Source: Linyphia triangularis
Taxonomy: Eukaryota; Arthropoda; Arachnida; Araneae; Linyphiidae
DNA: 64,000 bases
Direction of reading: 5' to 3'
Assembly: GCA_963978545.1 (NCBI GenBank)
Contig: OZ021726.1
Span: 33,638,459 to 33,702,458 of the forward strand
Of the stretch, positions 36,301 through 45,656 are shown one piece after another. Every line of letters starts with the position of its first letter. The first letter of the stretch is position 1. Under the pieces are notes generated by a model, which worked only from the letters and a program-made list of their open reading frames with translations, had not been told where the DNA came from and searched no databases. A program made the position numbers and the translations under genes.

Positions 36301-38178
36301 TAAAATAAAAAATAATGATAATTTTAACACATCATAGTCCTTTGGCTAACTACATGCTGCCAAATCAAAGAATTGGCAAGTATTTTTGAAAATCAACCAG
36401 TAAAATGGATGTGCAAGACTTCTTCCTCTAGTTGTTAAGTGTAAATTAAAGTTCAGTTACTAATTTAACAAAAAAAAAAATTTACAATAACTATTAAAAA
36501 TTTGCCTGCTTATAATTACTTCTCAATTTTTCCATTATGATACCTAGAATATTACATCAAGAATTTATTACAGGATTTTTAATACCATTTATGTTCAACT
36601 AAGGTTTATTGACTATAGCTTTCTTTAAAAATAGAGAACCAAAAACTGTAATAAATAACTGTAATAATCAATGTGATTTATAAAATTGCGACTGAATAGT
36701 TGTAAAAAAATATTTATTTTTCTCAACTTCTGATCGAAACGAGTATTTTTTGTTTTACGAAACATGTTATGGCTAACTGGAGACAAGCATTTTTTTAAGA
36801 TATACATTGAATACATTAAATACTACATTGAACACCCAATAACCATTTTCAATCTACATTTTATTGTACATAATTCAAAATTAAATATCATGCATTGGGT
36901 GATTAGTTATTCTTTTAAACATAACCCAAGATCTACCTTTCTATCTTAAAATTGATATGTGAAATACTCTAGCATTGTGCTTAAACTAAATAAATAGTAA
37001 ATAATCATCAACACACTACTTAATATTAATTTCTTACATGACCTTATCATCTAACACTAAATGCATATGCTATTCAGATTTCAGTGAGAAAATATTGGAT
37101 TAATATTTACTTATAAAATGCATTTGTAATAAAAATACTAATACAAGAAAAAATATCAAAATTTTAAACTAATCTATTAAGCAAAAAAAAAATCTTTTTA
37201 GTTACCTTGGCACATATAACTTTTCTGCATCAAATTGTGGAAGTACAAATGACACTTTTCACAGTGTAAAAAGGAAGTAATGCTACTTTCAAAATGTTTT
37301 TCAGGAGTTGGAGAACCTAAAATTCAAATATATTTTTAAAAAAGGCTATATATGACAACACATAGTTCATAGATTAAATATATCATTTGCCAAAAAAAGA
37401 TTGCATTAAATGCACTCATAAGAAATTACTTTAAAAAAAAAAAAAAAAAAATGAAATACTGATATAAAAAAATATTCCTAACCTAATTCAAAGAAAAAAC
37501 CTTCATTTTAAAGAACTGCCAAATTTTTTATAAAAGAAATATTTTACTTCTTAAACTTACTCCTTCACATATTTATTGATTTTAAATTTGAGATTCGTAA
37601 TTTGTGAAGCTGCTTATTAACCGATAAGAAATTTTTGTCTAGTGAATTTCTAAAATTTTAGTATTATTGACTAAGTTACTCACTGTTTTCTTTCAACAAG
37701 CCACCTCCTTGCAATGGATTCTAAAATAAAATGCATTAATTGGTTAATAATAAGTAATGATAACAAAAAAAAAAAGCTTATGAAAGGAAAAATCAGACAA
37801 CAAGCACCGAATTTAAACATTAAAAATGTGAACAGTAACTTAATAAAATTCTTTGTCTAATTTATTATATAAGACTAGGAAAAACAGATGTATGTAGGTA
37901 AAAGAAGTAAAATATCAACATCAAAAATTATGTCTTCTATACAAGGGAAGGCAAACACATTTTAAATATACTGTTTTAGTTAACTATATATTTTTAATTC
38001 TTTGAGAAGTTAACAGTTAGTTGACAGGGAGATAAAGCAAGTATAAAATTAAATATTTTTTAATGCGAAAAGATTACTGAAACTAAAATAATGCAAAACA
38101 GGATTTACTTACAGCGCAGCCTAAATGGTCAACCCCAGCAGAAATAGCTTTCTGGTAGAATTCTTCTTTAATGCCCAT
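24172..38178 (-). CDS. PIK3R1: Class IA PI3-kinase regulatory subunit, p85 type (17 coding exons, complete)
   Basis: Adaptor subunit that binds and stabilises the p110 lipid kinase and recruits it to phosphotyrosine sites on activated receptors. Coding exons 5'->3' (minus strand): 38178-38113, 37720-37684, 37316-37206, 36029-35943, 34419-34309, 33773-33696, 33613-33485, 32502-32295, 31100-31000, 29892-29742, 29261-29163, 28825-28645, 26952-26729, 25890-25714, 25623-25540, 25142-24987, 24382-24172. All junctions are GT/AG and phases agree, giving 736 aa; human p85alpha is 724. Layout by residue: C1-like 42-78, RhoGAP/BH about 101-290, nSH2 about 354-450 (FLVR Arg378), iSH2 coiled coil about 454-612, cSH2 about 630-725 (FLIR Arg655). 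No SH3 is encoded. The start ATG has A at -3 and G at +4, just inside a splice acceptor, so a 5'UTR intron lies upstream. An alternative upstream start exon cannot be excluded. Confidence 0.95.
24987..25142 (-). CDS. PIK3R1: p85 coding exon 16, first half of cSH2
   Basis: Encodes [26 protein letters not shown] and GDYALSI, the first half of the C-terminal SH2 domain. The phosphotyrosine-binding arginine sits in FLIR (about residue 655). Confidence 0.95.
25540..25623 (-). CDS. PIK3R1: p85 coding exon 15, iSH2-cSH2 linker
   Basis: Encodes [17 protein letters not shown] and a Ser-rich tail. It corresponds to the WLTQKGVRQKKLNEWL segment of vertebrate p85. The intron to exon 14 is only 90 bases. 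Confidence 0.9.
25714..25890 (-). CDS. PIK3R1: p85 coding exon 14, second iSH2 helix
   Basis: Encodes [20 protein letters not shown], then [20 protein letters not shown]. The I..lKP.L..L.k.R run is the conserved end of the iSH2 coiled coil in p85, which packs against p110. Confidence 0.93.
26729..26952 (-). CDS. PIK3R1: p85 coding exon 13, first iSH2 helix
   Basis: Encodes a long hydrophilic helical segment ([20 protein letters not shown], then MKESLLEAI and NQLDISQKQ). It corresponds to the first strand of the antiparallel inter-SH2 coiled coil that grips the p110 adaptor-binding domain. Confidence 0.9.
27391..27456. repeat. 32-bp direct duplication in a p85 intron
   Basis: The 32-base unit beginning taggtttacaaacaacttgt occurs at 27391-27422 and again at 27425-27456, identical. 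Confidence 0.9.
27585..27639. repeat. 28-bp tandem duplication in a p85 intron
   Basis: The unit beginning ttttactagctttatggt is present twice in succession, with one base difference. Confidence 0.85.
28137..28475. mobile_element. Dispersed repeat R2, copy 1, in a p85 intron
   Basis: Collinear with 51630-51985 in the same orientation (shared agtcaaaccttgattaca, tctttaagaat, ggttaaacaaagagcac, cctgaggygtatgaaccc). Both ends hold repeated ccctgag words, and the right end, read inverted, begins like CAGGG-type hAT ends. Probably a non-autonomous DNA element. Confidence 0.7.
28645..28825 (-). CDS. PIK3R1: p85 coding exon 12, nSH2 C-terminal half
   Basis: Encodes [29 protein letters not shown] and [12 protein letters not shown]. 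These align along their whole length with the second half of vertebrate p85 nSH2. The exon ends in phase 0 with an ACG|GTGAAT donor. Confidence 0.95.
29163..29261 (-). CDS. PIK3R1: p85 coding exon 11, nSH2 phosphotyrosine pocket
   Basis: Encodes RDEVAERL, then [10 protein letters not shown] and GEYTLTL. The FLVR arginine (about residue 378) that binds phosphotyrosine is present. An SH2 fold with this pocket intact should be functional. Confidence 0.95.
29742..29892 (-). CDS. PIK3R1: p85 coding exon 10, linker and start of nSH2
   Basis: Encodes a linker and then [10 protein letters not shown], which matches the DAEWYWGDIS opening of the p85 N-terminal SH2 domain almost exactly. It ends inside the arginine codon after GDIS, with a GTAAGA donor. 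Confidence 0.95.
30125..30500. other. p85 intron segment, nothing firm
   Basis: AT-rich sequence with local repetition of the word tagcaattttag. No exon or defined element could be supported. Confidence 0.3.
31000..31100 (-). CDS. PIK3R1: p85 coding exon 9, BH-nSH2 linker
   Basis: Encodes [20 protein letters not shown] and on to PEFASHS. This follows WEDIE of exon 8 and forms the last BH helix and the start of the linker. Splice sites are TTCCACAG and TTCAG|GTTTGT. Confidence 0.85.
32295..32502 (-). CDS. PIK3R1: p85 coding exon 8, C-terminal RhoGAP/BH
   Basis: A 208-nt exon encoding the helices that close the RhoGAP domain: [20 protein letters not shown], a middle segment, then [11 protein letters not shown]. 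In active GAPs the last motif is vFGPNLlRp; the asparagine is missing here, in agreement with the lost arginine finger. Base composition is clearly more GC-rich than the flanking introns. Confidence 0.92.
33485..33613 (-). CDS. PIK3R1: p85 coding exon 7, RhoGAP/BH core
   Basis: Encodes a RhoGAP core segment with the [15 protein letters not shown] signature (family pattern LLK.yLreLPePlip), then YDKFVDAA. The structural lysine and the LP.P turn are kept. The exon is separated from exon 6 by an intron of only 82 bases. Confidence 0.92.
33696..33773 (-). CDS. PIK3R1: p85 coding exon 6, RhoGAP/BH arginine-finger loop
   Basis: Encodes the segment where active RhoGAPs read GLYRxSG. Here it reads DLYSAYK, so the catalytic arginine is a serine (about residue 143). 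The following helix, [11 protein letters not shown], is RhoGAP-like. The fold is recognisable but GAP catalysis is not expected. Confidence 0.9.
34309..34419 (-). CDS. PIK3R1: p85 coding exon 5, start of RhoGAP/BH domain
   Basis: Encodes [13 protein letters not shown], then [16 protein letters not shown], the standard opening of a RhoGAP fold (FG..L, followed by the P.lv.kCi.eie helix). The acceptor is TTTTTCAG and the donor follows AGTTCTG. Phases agree with both neighbouring exons. Confidence 0.9.
34420..35942 (-). other. p85 intron between C1-like and RhoGAP exons
   Basis: 1523-base intron. It is AT-rich and featureless except for the GC-richer open stretch at 35716-35880, listed separately, and a poly-C run at about 35261-35270. 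Confidence 0.75.
35716..35880 (-). other. Unassigned GC-richer open stretch inside a p85 intron
   Basis: On the minus strand about 50 codons are open and look protein-like, for example [20 protein letters not shown] and [16 protein letters not shown]. It lacks splice sites in the phase the flanking p85 exons need (they join in phase 1). It may be a transposon fossil, a retained piece of another gene, or chance. I do not recognise it. Confidence 0.35.
35943..36029 (-). CDS. PIK3R1: p85 coding exon 4, end of C1-like module and linker
   Basis: Starts in phase and supplies Cys73 and His78 ([10 protein letters not shown]). The positions where a C1 domain has two more cysteines are serine or absent. 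It then encodes a Ser/Asn/Gln-rich linker up to the RhoGAP domain. Splice sites are TATAG and GCAG|GTAATA. Confidence 0.8.
37206..37316 (-). CDS. PIK3R1: p85 coding exon 3, first part of C1-like module
   Basis: Encodes residues about 35-71 and contributes Cys53, Cys56 and Cys70 of a C-x2-C-x13-C-x2-C-x4-H zinc pattern (His42 upstream may be a further ligand, though at x10 rather than the usual x12). The donor is CAAG|GTAACT. The spacing fits the core of protein kinase C type C1 domains. Confidence 0.8.
37684..37720 (-). CDS. PIK3R1: p85 coding exon 2
   Basis: A 37-nt exon that encodes [12 protein letters not shown] and the first base of a serine codon. It has an ATTTTAG acceptor and a GTGAGT donor. 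It is a short glycine-rich linker before the C1-like module. Its identity rests on splice sites and phase rather than on domain similarity. Confidence 0.75.
38113..38178 (-). CDS. PIK3R1: p85 coding exon 1 (start codon)
   Basis: Encodes residues 1-22, beginning [12 protein letters not shown]. The exon extends three bases upstream of the ATG to 38181, directly after a polypyrimidine tract and AG, so the 5'UTR is split by an intron. The donor is GTAAGT and the exon ends in phase 0. No SH3-type motif is present here, where vertebrate p85 would have one. Confidence 0.8.
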
Positions 38179-38181
38179 TTT

Positions 38182-38481
38182 CTAAAACAAAGAATGGCTG
38201 TATTTAGAAAATACTCTATTGCCCCATTAGAGATTAGCAAATAAAGTAGAATTTTAATTATCAGGCTCTATTGACACCATGCCCGATCCAGATACGAATA
38301 TCAGGATAATTGGACAATTCACACTCACACAAAATTACTTCCAAGCCAAATCTCTTTTCCTCTTTAGTATGTAATGGCTATAAAAAGTTTGGTTTACATT
38401 TTGTACTTGTATACCCCTTGTCAAGTGCCATCTGTATCCAGTACGGGCAACCTATCTGTGTCAAATTTTGAAGGCCCAAAT
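38182..38481. other. Upstream intron of p85 5'UTR, nothing recognised
   Basis: Intronic or upstream sequence before the SINE. No further in-frame coding exon is seen. Confidence 0.4.
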
Positions 38482-38496
38482 TGACTTCAGGCAGGA

Positions 38497-38665
38497 TTGT
38501 TGGTTGTTTTCAGATAATCTGGTGCCGTCAGCAACACGAGGGCTATAATGCGCCGAAACATTCGTCATTAGACAAGCTAACATACATTTACACACACCCA
38601 TGCCTAACACGAGACTCGAACCGCAACCTTGCGGTCTAGAAGCTAGCACGCTAACCACTATACCG
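38497..38665 (-). mobile_element. tRNA-derived SINE, copy 4
   Basis: Inverted orientation relative to copies 1-3. Box A and most of box B are present (one base missing before the ggttcgagtc core). Flanked by a perfect 15-bp duplication, tgacttcaggcagga, at 38482-38496 and 38666-38680. It lies in the upstream intron of the p85 gene. Confidence 0.92.
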
Positions 38666-38680
38666 TGACTTCAGGCAGGA

Positions 38681-40139
38681 ACTCAAGAGTTTCATTTCAT
38701 AAGTTTGATCTGATAAGTTGAGTTTCATTTGATAAGCACAGCATAGCCCTAGTGATGGCCTTGCAAACTCAAATAAACAGAATCATTCCATTGATTTTTG
38801 ACGTATTTTCATGAAAGATACCACTAGTAAAGGGTTAAAACTGCATAATTGTGAGACATTTTCTTCAAGACCCCTATAGATACAGTGTGAACATTTAAGT
38901 TTTGTTCACAAGCAATTAAGATTTTTCTTTTATCAATCACTAATAAGAAACTAACAGAAAGCAAATCTTACAGGTTTATTTTCACTCACTCAAAGCAATT
39001 TGGTTGACTGAAGTCCAAATAGAGTTTTACTGTATCCCTATTGTTAATTCCCCCCCCCCCTTTTTTTTTTAGTACGGGCATGAGCATTTATGTTCTATTT
39101 CCCAGGGAGAGGCAAATATCTTAGTTGTTCCTGCCCAGAATTTGTAATGAAGTTATCATTTACCGTAATGATGCAATACTATTATACTAGAAACTACTAT
39201 TAAAAATACTGTCGAATATAATATAAATAATATATTGAATCTGGTCAATAATAAATTTAAGCATATATACTTGTAATCAACTTTTAAAAATTTTTTACGA
39301 TTAAAATTAAAGCTAGTCATAAAATTTAAGTCGAAATGGCTGAGTCTAGAGGAAGAAACAAGTTACAGATAATTAGCTAAATAGTTCGTTAATTTCCAAC
39401 TTAACTAGTTAGTTTTATTCTAAAGTAACTTTTTAACTGAACTTGTAATTTTCAGAAACTCTGTTATTTTCTAGTTAGATAGAAAATTTACTCTGATAAA
39501 AAAAAAATACATCTCTACCACCAGAAAATAAGGACTGGTTCAGCGCAGCAGAAAAGTGATAATCTGATCATGCTGGGATAATCGGGATGTGGACATCAGT
39601 TGTTGATTGAGGAGTCGAGTGTTGGTTGAGTTCTGCAGTAAGCAATGAAAAGATACTTATATTTTTTGTTGATAAAGTATTGGGATGTCACTGATCAATT
39701 GTACTATAAATGCACGGTGGGTGAAAAATTTGCATATGTAAAAAAATATCGATTAGTTATTGAAAATAGATTAGTTATTTGAAAATTTAATGTGCACTCA
39801 TTAAGTTTTTTTTTTATGAATTACCATAAATAAGTTCGATGTGCCCTCTTTGTAGCTACAAGAATGTCAAGTCAGAAATGAAGTTCCAAATATGTAACAT
39901 TTGTTCACGCAACATCTGTTTGTCCCTTTTGCTACCCTTAAACGAGATCAGTACTTTTAATTACACTTTTATTGCAAACCTTCTTTAAACTTTTAAAAAC
40001 TACACATCTTAAATTTTTTTTTGTTAAAATTAACCACCTATAAATTGGAATTTGTAACTAATTACATGTTGTGAATAACTCTTGAAGCAATTACTTTTTT
40101 CAACACAAAGTAACCATTTCTAAACCAGAGCCTGAGCAC
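38681..40139. other. AT-rich DNA upstream of p85, nothing recognised
   Basis: No exon, RNA gene or defined element supported. C and T homopolymer runs lie at about 39051-39070. Confidence 0.4.
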
Positions 40140-40372
40140 ACACCGAACGGCACGGCTACAAGCTCCACTTATGACAAATGTCGAAAGGGGGGAAAATGCA
40201 CAGAAATCTTAAGGAGGGTGGGATTTGTAAGGGGGAGGAGTATTAACTGTCCCAATTAAGGTGACAGTTTTTTCCAACCCCTTACAAATCTCACCCTCCT
40301 ATAGATATCAGTGCATTTTCTCCCCTTTCGACATTCATCAAAAGGGCTGCTTGTAGCCGTGCCGTTCGGTGT
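40140..40372. mobile_element. Foldback MITE, 233 bp
   Basis: Two arms of about 110 bases are inverted copies of each other. Outer ends are acaccgaacggcacggctac (40140) and its complement (ending 40372). Inner shared blocks are aatgtcgaaagggg, aaaatgcac and ggagggtg. The short centre is about 40250-40262. A target duplication was not found. Confidence 0.85.
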
Positions 40373-40542
40373 ATAAGCTGCCTTACTTTTTCAATAGAGT
40401 AAGTATCACAGAAAAAGTTCCAAAATTTGAGCAACTTTCCCAAGTCTCGATTCTTTTTCTCACACTACCACAACTCAAAACTTATTATAAAACAGCAGAC
40501 CATTTACAGACGAATCTGAATTTGAATCCGCCATTTTTATGA

Positions 40543-40815
40543 CTTCTGAAAGCAAACGAAAAAGGCATCCAAAGACACAGATGTATCCAGTCGGACGAAC
40601 TCCTCAATTTGCCAGAAGATAGTAATCTTGAAGACACACAAACTCTGTTGAGCTTACTCAGTTTTCGAACACATATCAATAAATGGAAGGAACCCGATAA
40701 CTTTATTAAAGCTTCAAATCACATGGAAGGTTCTTTTCAACAATACCGCAGCACACCAACGTCTGTATTGAGCACTTATCGCCAAACCACTCAAGATAAA
40801 AAGAAATTCAACTAG
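40543..40815 (+). other. Unrecognised open frame in a GC-richer patch
   Basis: About 90 codons open to a stop at 40815, with islands such as LLNLPEDSNLEDTQTLLSLL and YRSTPTSVLSTYRQ. Composition is more balanced than its surroundings. No family was recognised and no ATG start or splice signal decides. It may be a transposon remnant or a piece of the p85 upstream region. Confidence 0.25.
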
Positions 40816-41129
40816 GGCGTTTTAAAAAGACCAAAAACAGATTGAGGCACATCTCATAAGACTTCACTGGAAGAGCTGTTGCTAGGAAATACTGAAGCAC
40901 CGGGCACAAACTCAAGGCACAATTCCACAAACCTTTAAGTTGTGAAGAGGGAATCCTGGAACAGAAGCGGACTGCCCATGCAGTGACACGACACCAGCGA
41001 GCAACTGCTGGAGTGACATGAAGGATTAAAAGGAACAGGTATCGGGTGCGATACTTGCGAGTGACCAAAGATAGCAGAGGGGTCAAAGTTCACTGCCACA
41101 AGGATAAAAATCCCAGCTAAAAAGCTTTC

Positions 41130-41260
41130 ACAAATCAACCCGAGATACTGGAGTCCTGGCCTTGGACATTGTATCGCCAGCTCGCCTCCTCTCTCCCGGC
41201 CGCGATAGCTGACATAAATCAATTGAAGGAGATAAAAACACATTTTACTTTAAATGAGTT
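41130..41260 (-). promoter_or_regulatory. Candidate promoter or first untranslated exon of the p85 gene
   Basis: Locally GC- and CpG-rich patch (CGCGGCCGGGAGAGAGGAGG on the minus strand, near 41214-41195) in very AT-rich surroundings, about 3 kb upstream of the first coding exon and on the correct side. The start exon has a splice acceptor, so an upstream exon must exist. No transcription start motif is decisive. Confidence 0.3.
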
Positions 41261-42440
41261 AGAAATGATACAAGGGAGATTCCAGCAGTCGGCGACCGGT
41301 TTGTTCGATCATGATCTAATTTGAGGATGTATGCATGTCTCGTCAATTTGCTTCGCTATAATGGTAATCTTGCAGCTTTAATGCAGGTTCAATTCTTTTA
41401 AAAATTACTTCGGCTGCTTTTCACGACTGCGTTTACATTTAAACTTTAATGCTATCACCTGGTGATTAAAGCTGAAAAATTCAAAAATGTGGATTTTTTA
41501 ATGTATCTTGATTACGTGGTTATTTAAAAGAAATGCCAAAAATAAATAAAAGGATGCAAATTGAAAAATGATGGTAAAGTTAAAACAATTTTTATAAATA
41601 AATGGATTTTTTTTTTTAAATTGTGAGCATTACTTTTTTTTTTTTTTTTTTATCTATTCTGATTCATTACACAAGTCTCACAATTTTACAAAAGGAAAGA
41701 CAAAAACCATGTCAGGGAAAACGAAAACAGAAAGTGATTTTCCGACCGGAAATGAAGCGGAATGATGTGATCTAAATTGCTAACTTCCAATAGATCTAAA
41801 TTTTCAACTACAAATTTCTAAGTAAAATAAAGTACAGTTACCTATAACTACTTTTTTTCATTATTGCTATCGAATTAGCATGAAACTTAAAAAAATAAAT
41901 TTTTGTGGTAAAATGTTATAGGACCCGACTTGTAATTTAAAGTTCTTTGTGTGAAAGGGTTAAAGGCCATCGACATCTGCTGGCGAATACACGGATTCAT
42001 TATCCAAATAAAAAATTATTATTAATCTATCCACAAACAAAAATTCTTACTCTATTCAAAATCAGACAAATTTTAGTCCGTACCCAATGTAAAATTTCAA
42101 TAAAAAAAAACCTCAAATTATGATCCCCATTTTAACCCTTTATAGGGCTATTTTTTTCTAGGAATGTTATGTTAAAATATTATTGAGATTAATTTATAAA
42201 AAGTAATTAATTTAGCTTATTAAAATTAATTTTGTTCTTAAAACCTTTTTTATTGTTTGATGGGAAATATGTTTCCCACTGGAAGCTATTCAAAGGTAGG
42301 TTTGTTAGTTGGAGGTTTTATGGCAAAGGCAATACAAGGACCATGATGCTCCCAATTCAAAGGTAGGACAAGCTTATGTTTTTTGCATTTCTGTTTATAT
42401 CGCATTACATGATATTTATGAAATATAATTTGCAAGTAGT
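41261..42440. other. Intergenic DNA, nothing recognised
   Basis: AT-rich with T-tracts (about 41634-41651). No supported gene on either strand. Confidence 0.4.
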
Positions 42441-42455
42441 AAAATCTACAAAAGG

Positions 42456-42633
42456 TTGGTTGTATTCAGATTATCTGGCGCCGTCAGCAACACGAGGGCT
42501 ATAATGCGCCAAAACATTTCGTCATTTGACAAACCAACATACATTTACAAACACCCATGCCTAACACGGGACTCGAACCCGCAACCTCGCGATCTAGAAG
42601 CCAGCACGCTAACCACTATACCGTTTCGTCGGC
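42456..42633 (-). mobile_element. tRNA-derived SINE, copy 5
   Basis: Full-length copy with box A (complement of cgctaaccacta) and box B (complement of ggactcgaacc). Perfect 15-bp duplication aaaatctacaaaagg at 42441-42455 and 42634-42648. Confidence 0.93.
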
Positions 42634-43260
42634 AAAATCTACAAAAGGAATTCTAAATTAGATATATTATGTATTCAAAAATTTAAGAATTTATACCTAT
42701 CACTTTTCATAAAATTTCAAAATTGATGGGAAATATACTTCCCACCGCCTCATAAAGGGTTAAACCACTATCATAACCCAATATTAGGGTCAACATTAAA
42801 AAGAAAGAGGCGACACAGAAACTTTTGTCCAAAATGTATCACCTCTCCCCTCTAAAAAAGTGACCTGACAAATTTTATGTTCGCACACAAAAAAAATAAA
42901 CAAATAATAAGAACCCTGTAAAAGACACATAAGAGAACTCGCTGTTAGGCGAGACCAGTTTCCAGCGGAATATTGATATGCAACATGATTATACCAGCAA
43001 GGTCACGTGTTCGTCGGACGTGATTCGAGTGCGAACACATCGGGTTTCCAAGTGAGTTCTTCAGTAGAAGTTTGTAACTAGGACTTTTTTTTTTAAGCTA
43101 GACGCCAGTTCTGCAAGCGATGTAGTAGTTTTCCATCAGAATCTGGAAGCAACTTTTGCGTGCTTGCATTGGAAGATGCAGGATTTGTCTGTTTCACAAT
43201 AATGCTCAATGTTTAGTTTGAACATGCATGTTTATTTGGTTATAGTTTGAGGATGAACAT

Positions 43261-43443
43261 GGTTGGTTGGTTGTTTTCAGATTATCTGGCGCCGTCAGCA
43301 ACACGAGGGCTATAATGCGTCGAAACATTCGTCATTTGACAAGCCAACATTCATTTTCAAACACCCATGTCTTACACGGGACTCGAACCCGCAACCTCGC
43401 GGTCTAGAAGCTAACACGCTAACCACTATGCAGTTTGGTCGGC
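43261..43443 (-). mobile_element. tRNA-derived SINE, copy 6
   Basis: Full-length copy with intact boxes and a ggttggttggttg tail. Flanks gaggatgaacat (43249-43260) and gatgatgagctt (43445-43456) match at 9 of 12 bases and may be an aged target duplication. Confidence 0.88.
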
Positions 43444-43456
43444 TGATGATGAGCTT

Positions 43457-45480
43457 GAATTTGGTGTATTGATCTGATTTAGTATATTTCATCAAGTTCA
43501 GCACTGGAACAGGGAATGTCAAAATACGTTGATGGTCATTAAACATCTCAACCGCAACGTTCCACTTACACATTCCCATTTGCTTTACGCGGGTCTTGAG
43601 GTATAAAACAAAATTAAAATACATTTTCAGTTATGTACATTTTAATTTGTTGTACTTTTAAATTGCAGGAAAGTAAAAAGTTTGTGAAAGCTGTAGATTT
43701 TATAGTGATTATGGTAAGACAGTGGATTTCGTTGTGGTACAATAGTAAACATAATACAGGCTACAACAAACACAATTTAAGTTGTACTAGCTACAAGAAC
43801 CCAGGGACCAAATTCTGTAACAAGCATGTTATTGCTTAAAACAAAAACTATCTGTGGTTTCTTTTTCTATTCTATTGAGAAAATAATATCAAGTCGAAGT
43901 CTGTACAGATGGTTGGCCAACATAGACGACAAATGCTTATAACAATATCTTTGAGATATTAATTTATTTAAAGGATATTTTGCGAAAAGAAAGAATAAAA
44001 TGAAGTATTTTTGGACACGTAAACATTTTGAAGTAGGTATATACTATAGGTGAACGACTACATACACAAGAGGGCATTTAAATTTTCGATTTTGATTATT
44101 TTTTTACACCTTTCATTTGTTAACTTACTGGAAATAGCAATGTTCTTTTGCACGTTGTATCCGAAGAGACAACGTCAACAGTGTTTTTGAAAGAAAAAGA
44201 AAGAAGAAAAGAAAAAAAAGAAAAAAGGAGGTTTTATCGGCAGTAAAAGCAAAATTCATAAATATATAAAAACTCATGCTCGCAATAGTAATACTGTAGC
44301 AGAGGGATTGTTCAAAACCTTCCTCTTATGTGTTTGTCGGAAGTTTATCTTTTCCATTCCACGAAATCTGCATAGGCTCACCTTGACAATCACTCATTGA
44401 CGAGGTTTAACCAGTTCGAACTGGTTCCATTGAGACTGCTTAGCAATCCATTTAGCAGGTCCATTAACCGGTCATTTAACAACTCCAGCCGCCTTCCTAA
44501 CAAATAATTAATAGTGTAATTTCACGGCAAAGCTGTAGTATTTTAAACCTATCCTGTCACTTCTCATAGCATTGAAATAAACATTCAAACCGTTGTCCTG
44601 CTCCCCCATTAATTTGTTAGCCAGTTTAGAGTATTTTTCATTTAACACATTTTATTTGTAGTATACTAGCACCCCATTGTGCTTAGAGCTCTAAGCCCTT
44701 GCTTCATAAATAATGGGTTCGAATACTAGATGAGTGAATGTTTTGTTGTAGCTTTAAATCCATTTTGAATACCTGGCCGTGTTTTTTTACAGCCAAGATG
44801 TTACCCGGATAAGTTTTAATGAAACTCGAAAGTTACATGGGATTTACTATCAGTGCAATATTTGTTTTAAGTACTTGTCATCGATTACTTATATGAATTA
44901 TGGGTCAAACGTACGTCCATATACCACATTATAGATAGGATAGTTAAGTTTTAAGGCAGTTTGAAAAACTTTGGACACGAGCATTTCTTAACACAACTGT
45001 TTGGAAGAAGAAAATATTTCAATTGATTTACATTTTTTTATTATTATTATTTATTTACGATTACCGGCGATTGGGTATTAAAAACGGGGAATGGAGGCAA
45101 GCAGTAGAATTAAGACGATGTTACTTTCGGGGTTATATTGGAGTTCATGGGTGTGGGCAGAATTATTTTCAGGAGGAAGTAGATGATACACAAGGTTTTT
45201 TAAGTTTCAATTGGATATCTTAATGAAATTTTAATTAATCGTCACGCATTAAACTTCTTATTCATTGGGCATTTTTAAACCTATACAATACTTCTATTTC
45301 CAGTGACCATACCACTTTTCTCCATATTATTTTTAATTTTCAAAATTCAGGGGGGTACAAGTGCACCCCTTAGCACCTTCCTGGTAGCCCCCACGCAAAA
45401 TCTACACAGAGCCGGAACACAGATCAAGATTTGCGTAAAGAGAGGAATGCTTCCTAGGTTAGTTGGTTTGTACGCTCAAA
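43457..45480. other. Intergenic DNA with a possible tRNA-like fragment
   Basis: No gene supported. At about 44668-44740 there is a B-box-like gggttcgaatac after gtgcttagagctctaagccc, which could be a decayed SINE head. Confidence 0.35.
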
Positions 45481-45656
45481 GATCTATTTTTGTGCACAAT
45501 GACGGTTAATCAGGCCGGGACCTACAGTTTAACGTGGATTCCGAACCACAACGAACATCCACGTCGAACCCGAGATTAGAATCCAAAACCTTTGGTATGC
45601 AAAGCCAGAGCGCTAATCACACAGCCATCAGGTGGACAATGCTTCCTAGGAGAAAC
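45480..45656 (-). mobile_element. tRNA-like SINE, third family, copy 1
   Basis: On the minus strand: agtttctcctaggaagc, then A-box-like gtgtgattagcgctctgg, B-box-like gggttcgacg and a gttgtggttcggaa body. It shares this order with 46900-47055. The open frame at 45534-45914 overlaps it and is therefore doubtful as a gene. Confidence 0.55.

Noticed and set aside
42456..43624. Open frames with a repeated phrase CLTRDSNPQPRGLEA-like
   Set aside because: They are translations of the tRNA-derived SINE (also seen at 47.5 kb and 14.8 kb), not a protein family.
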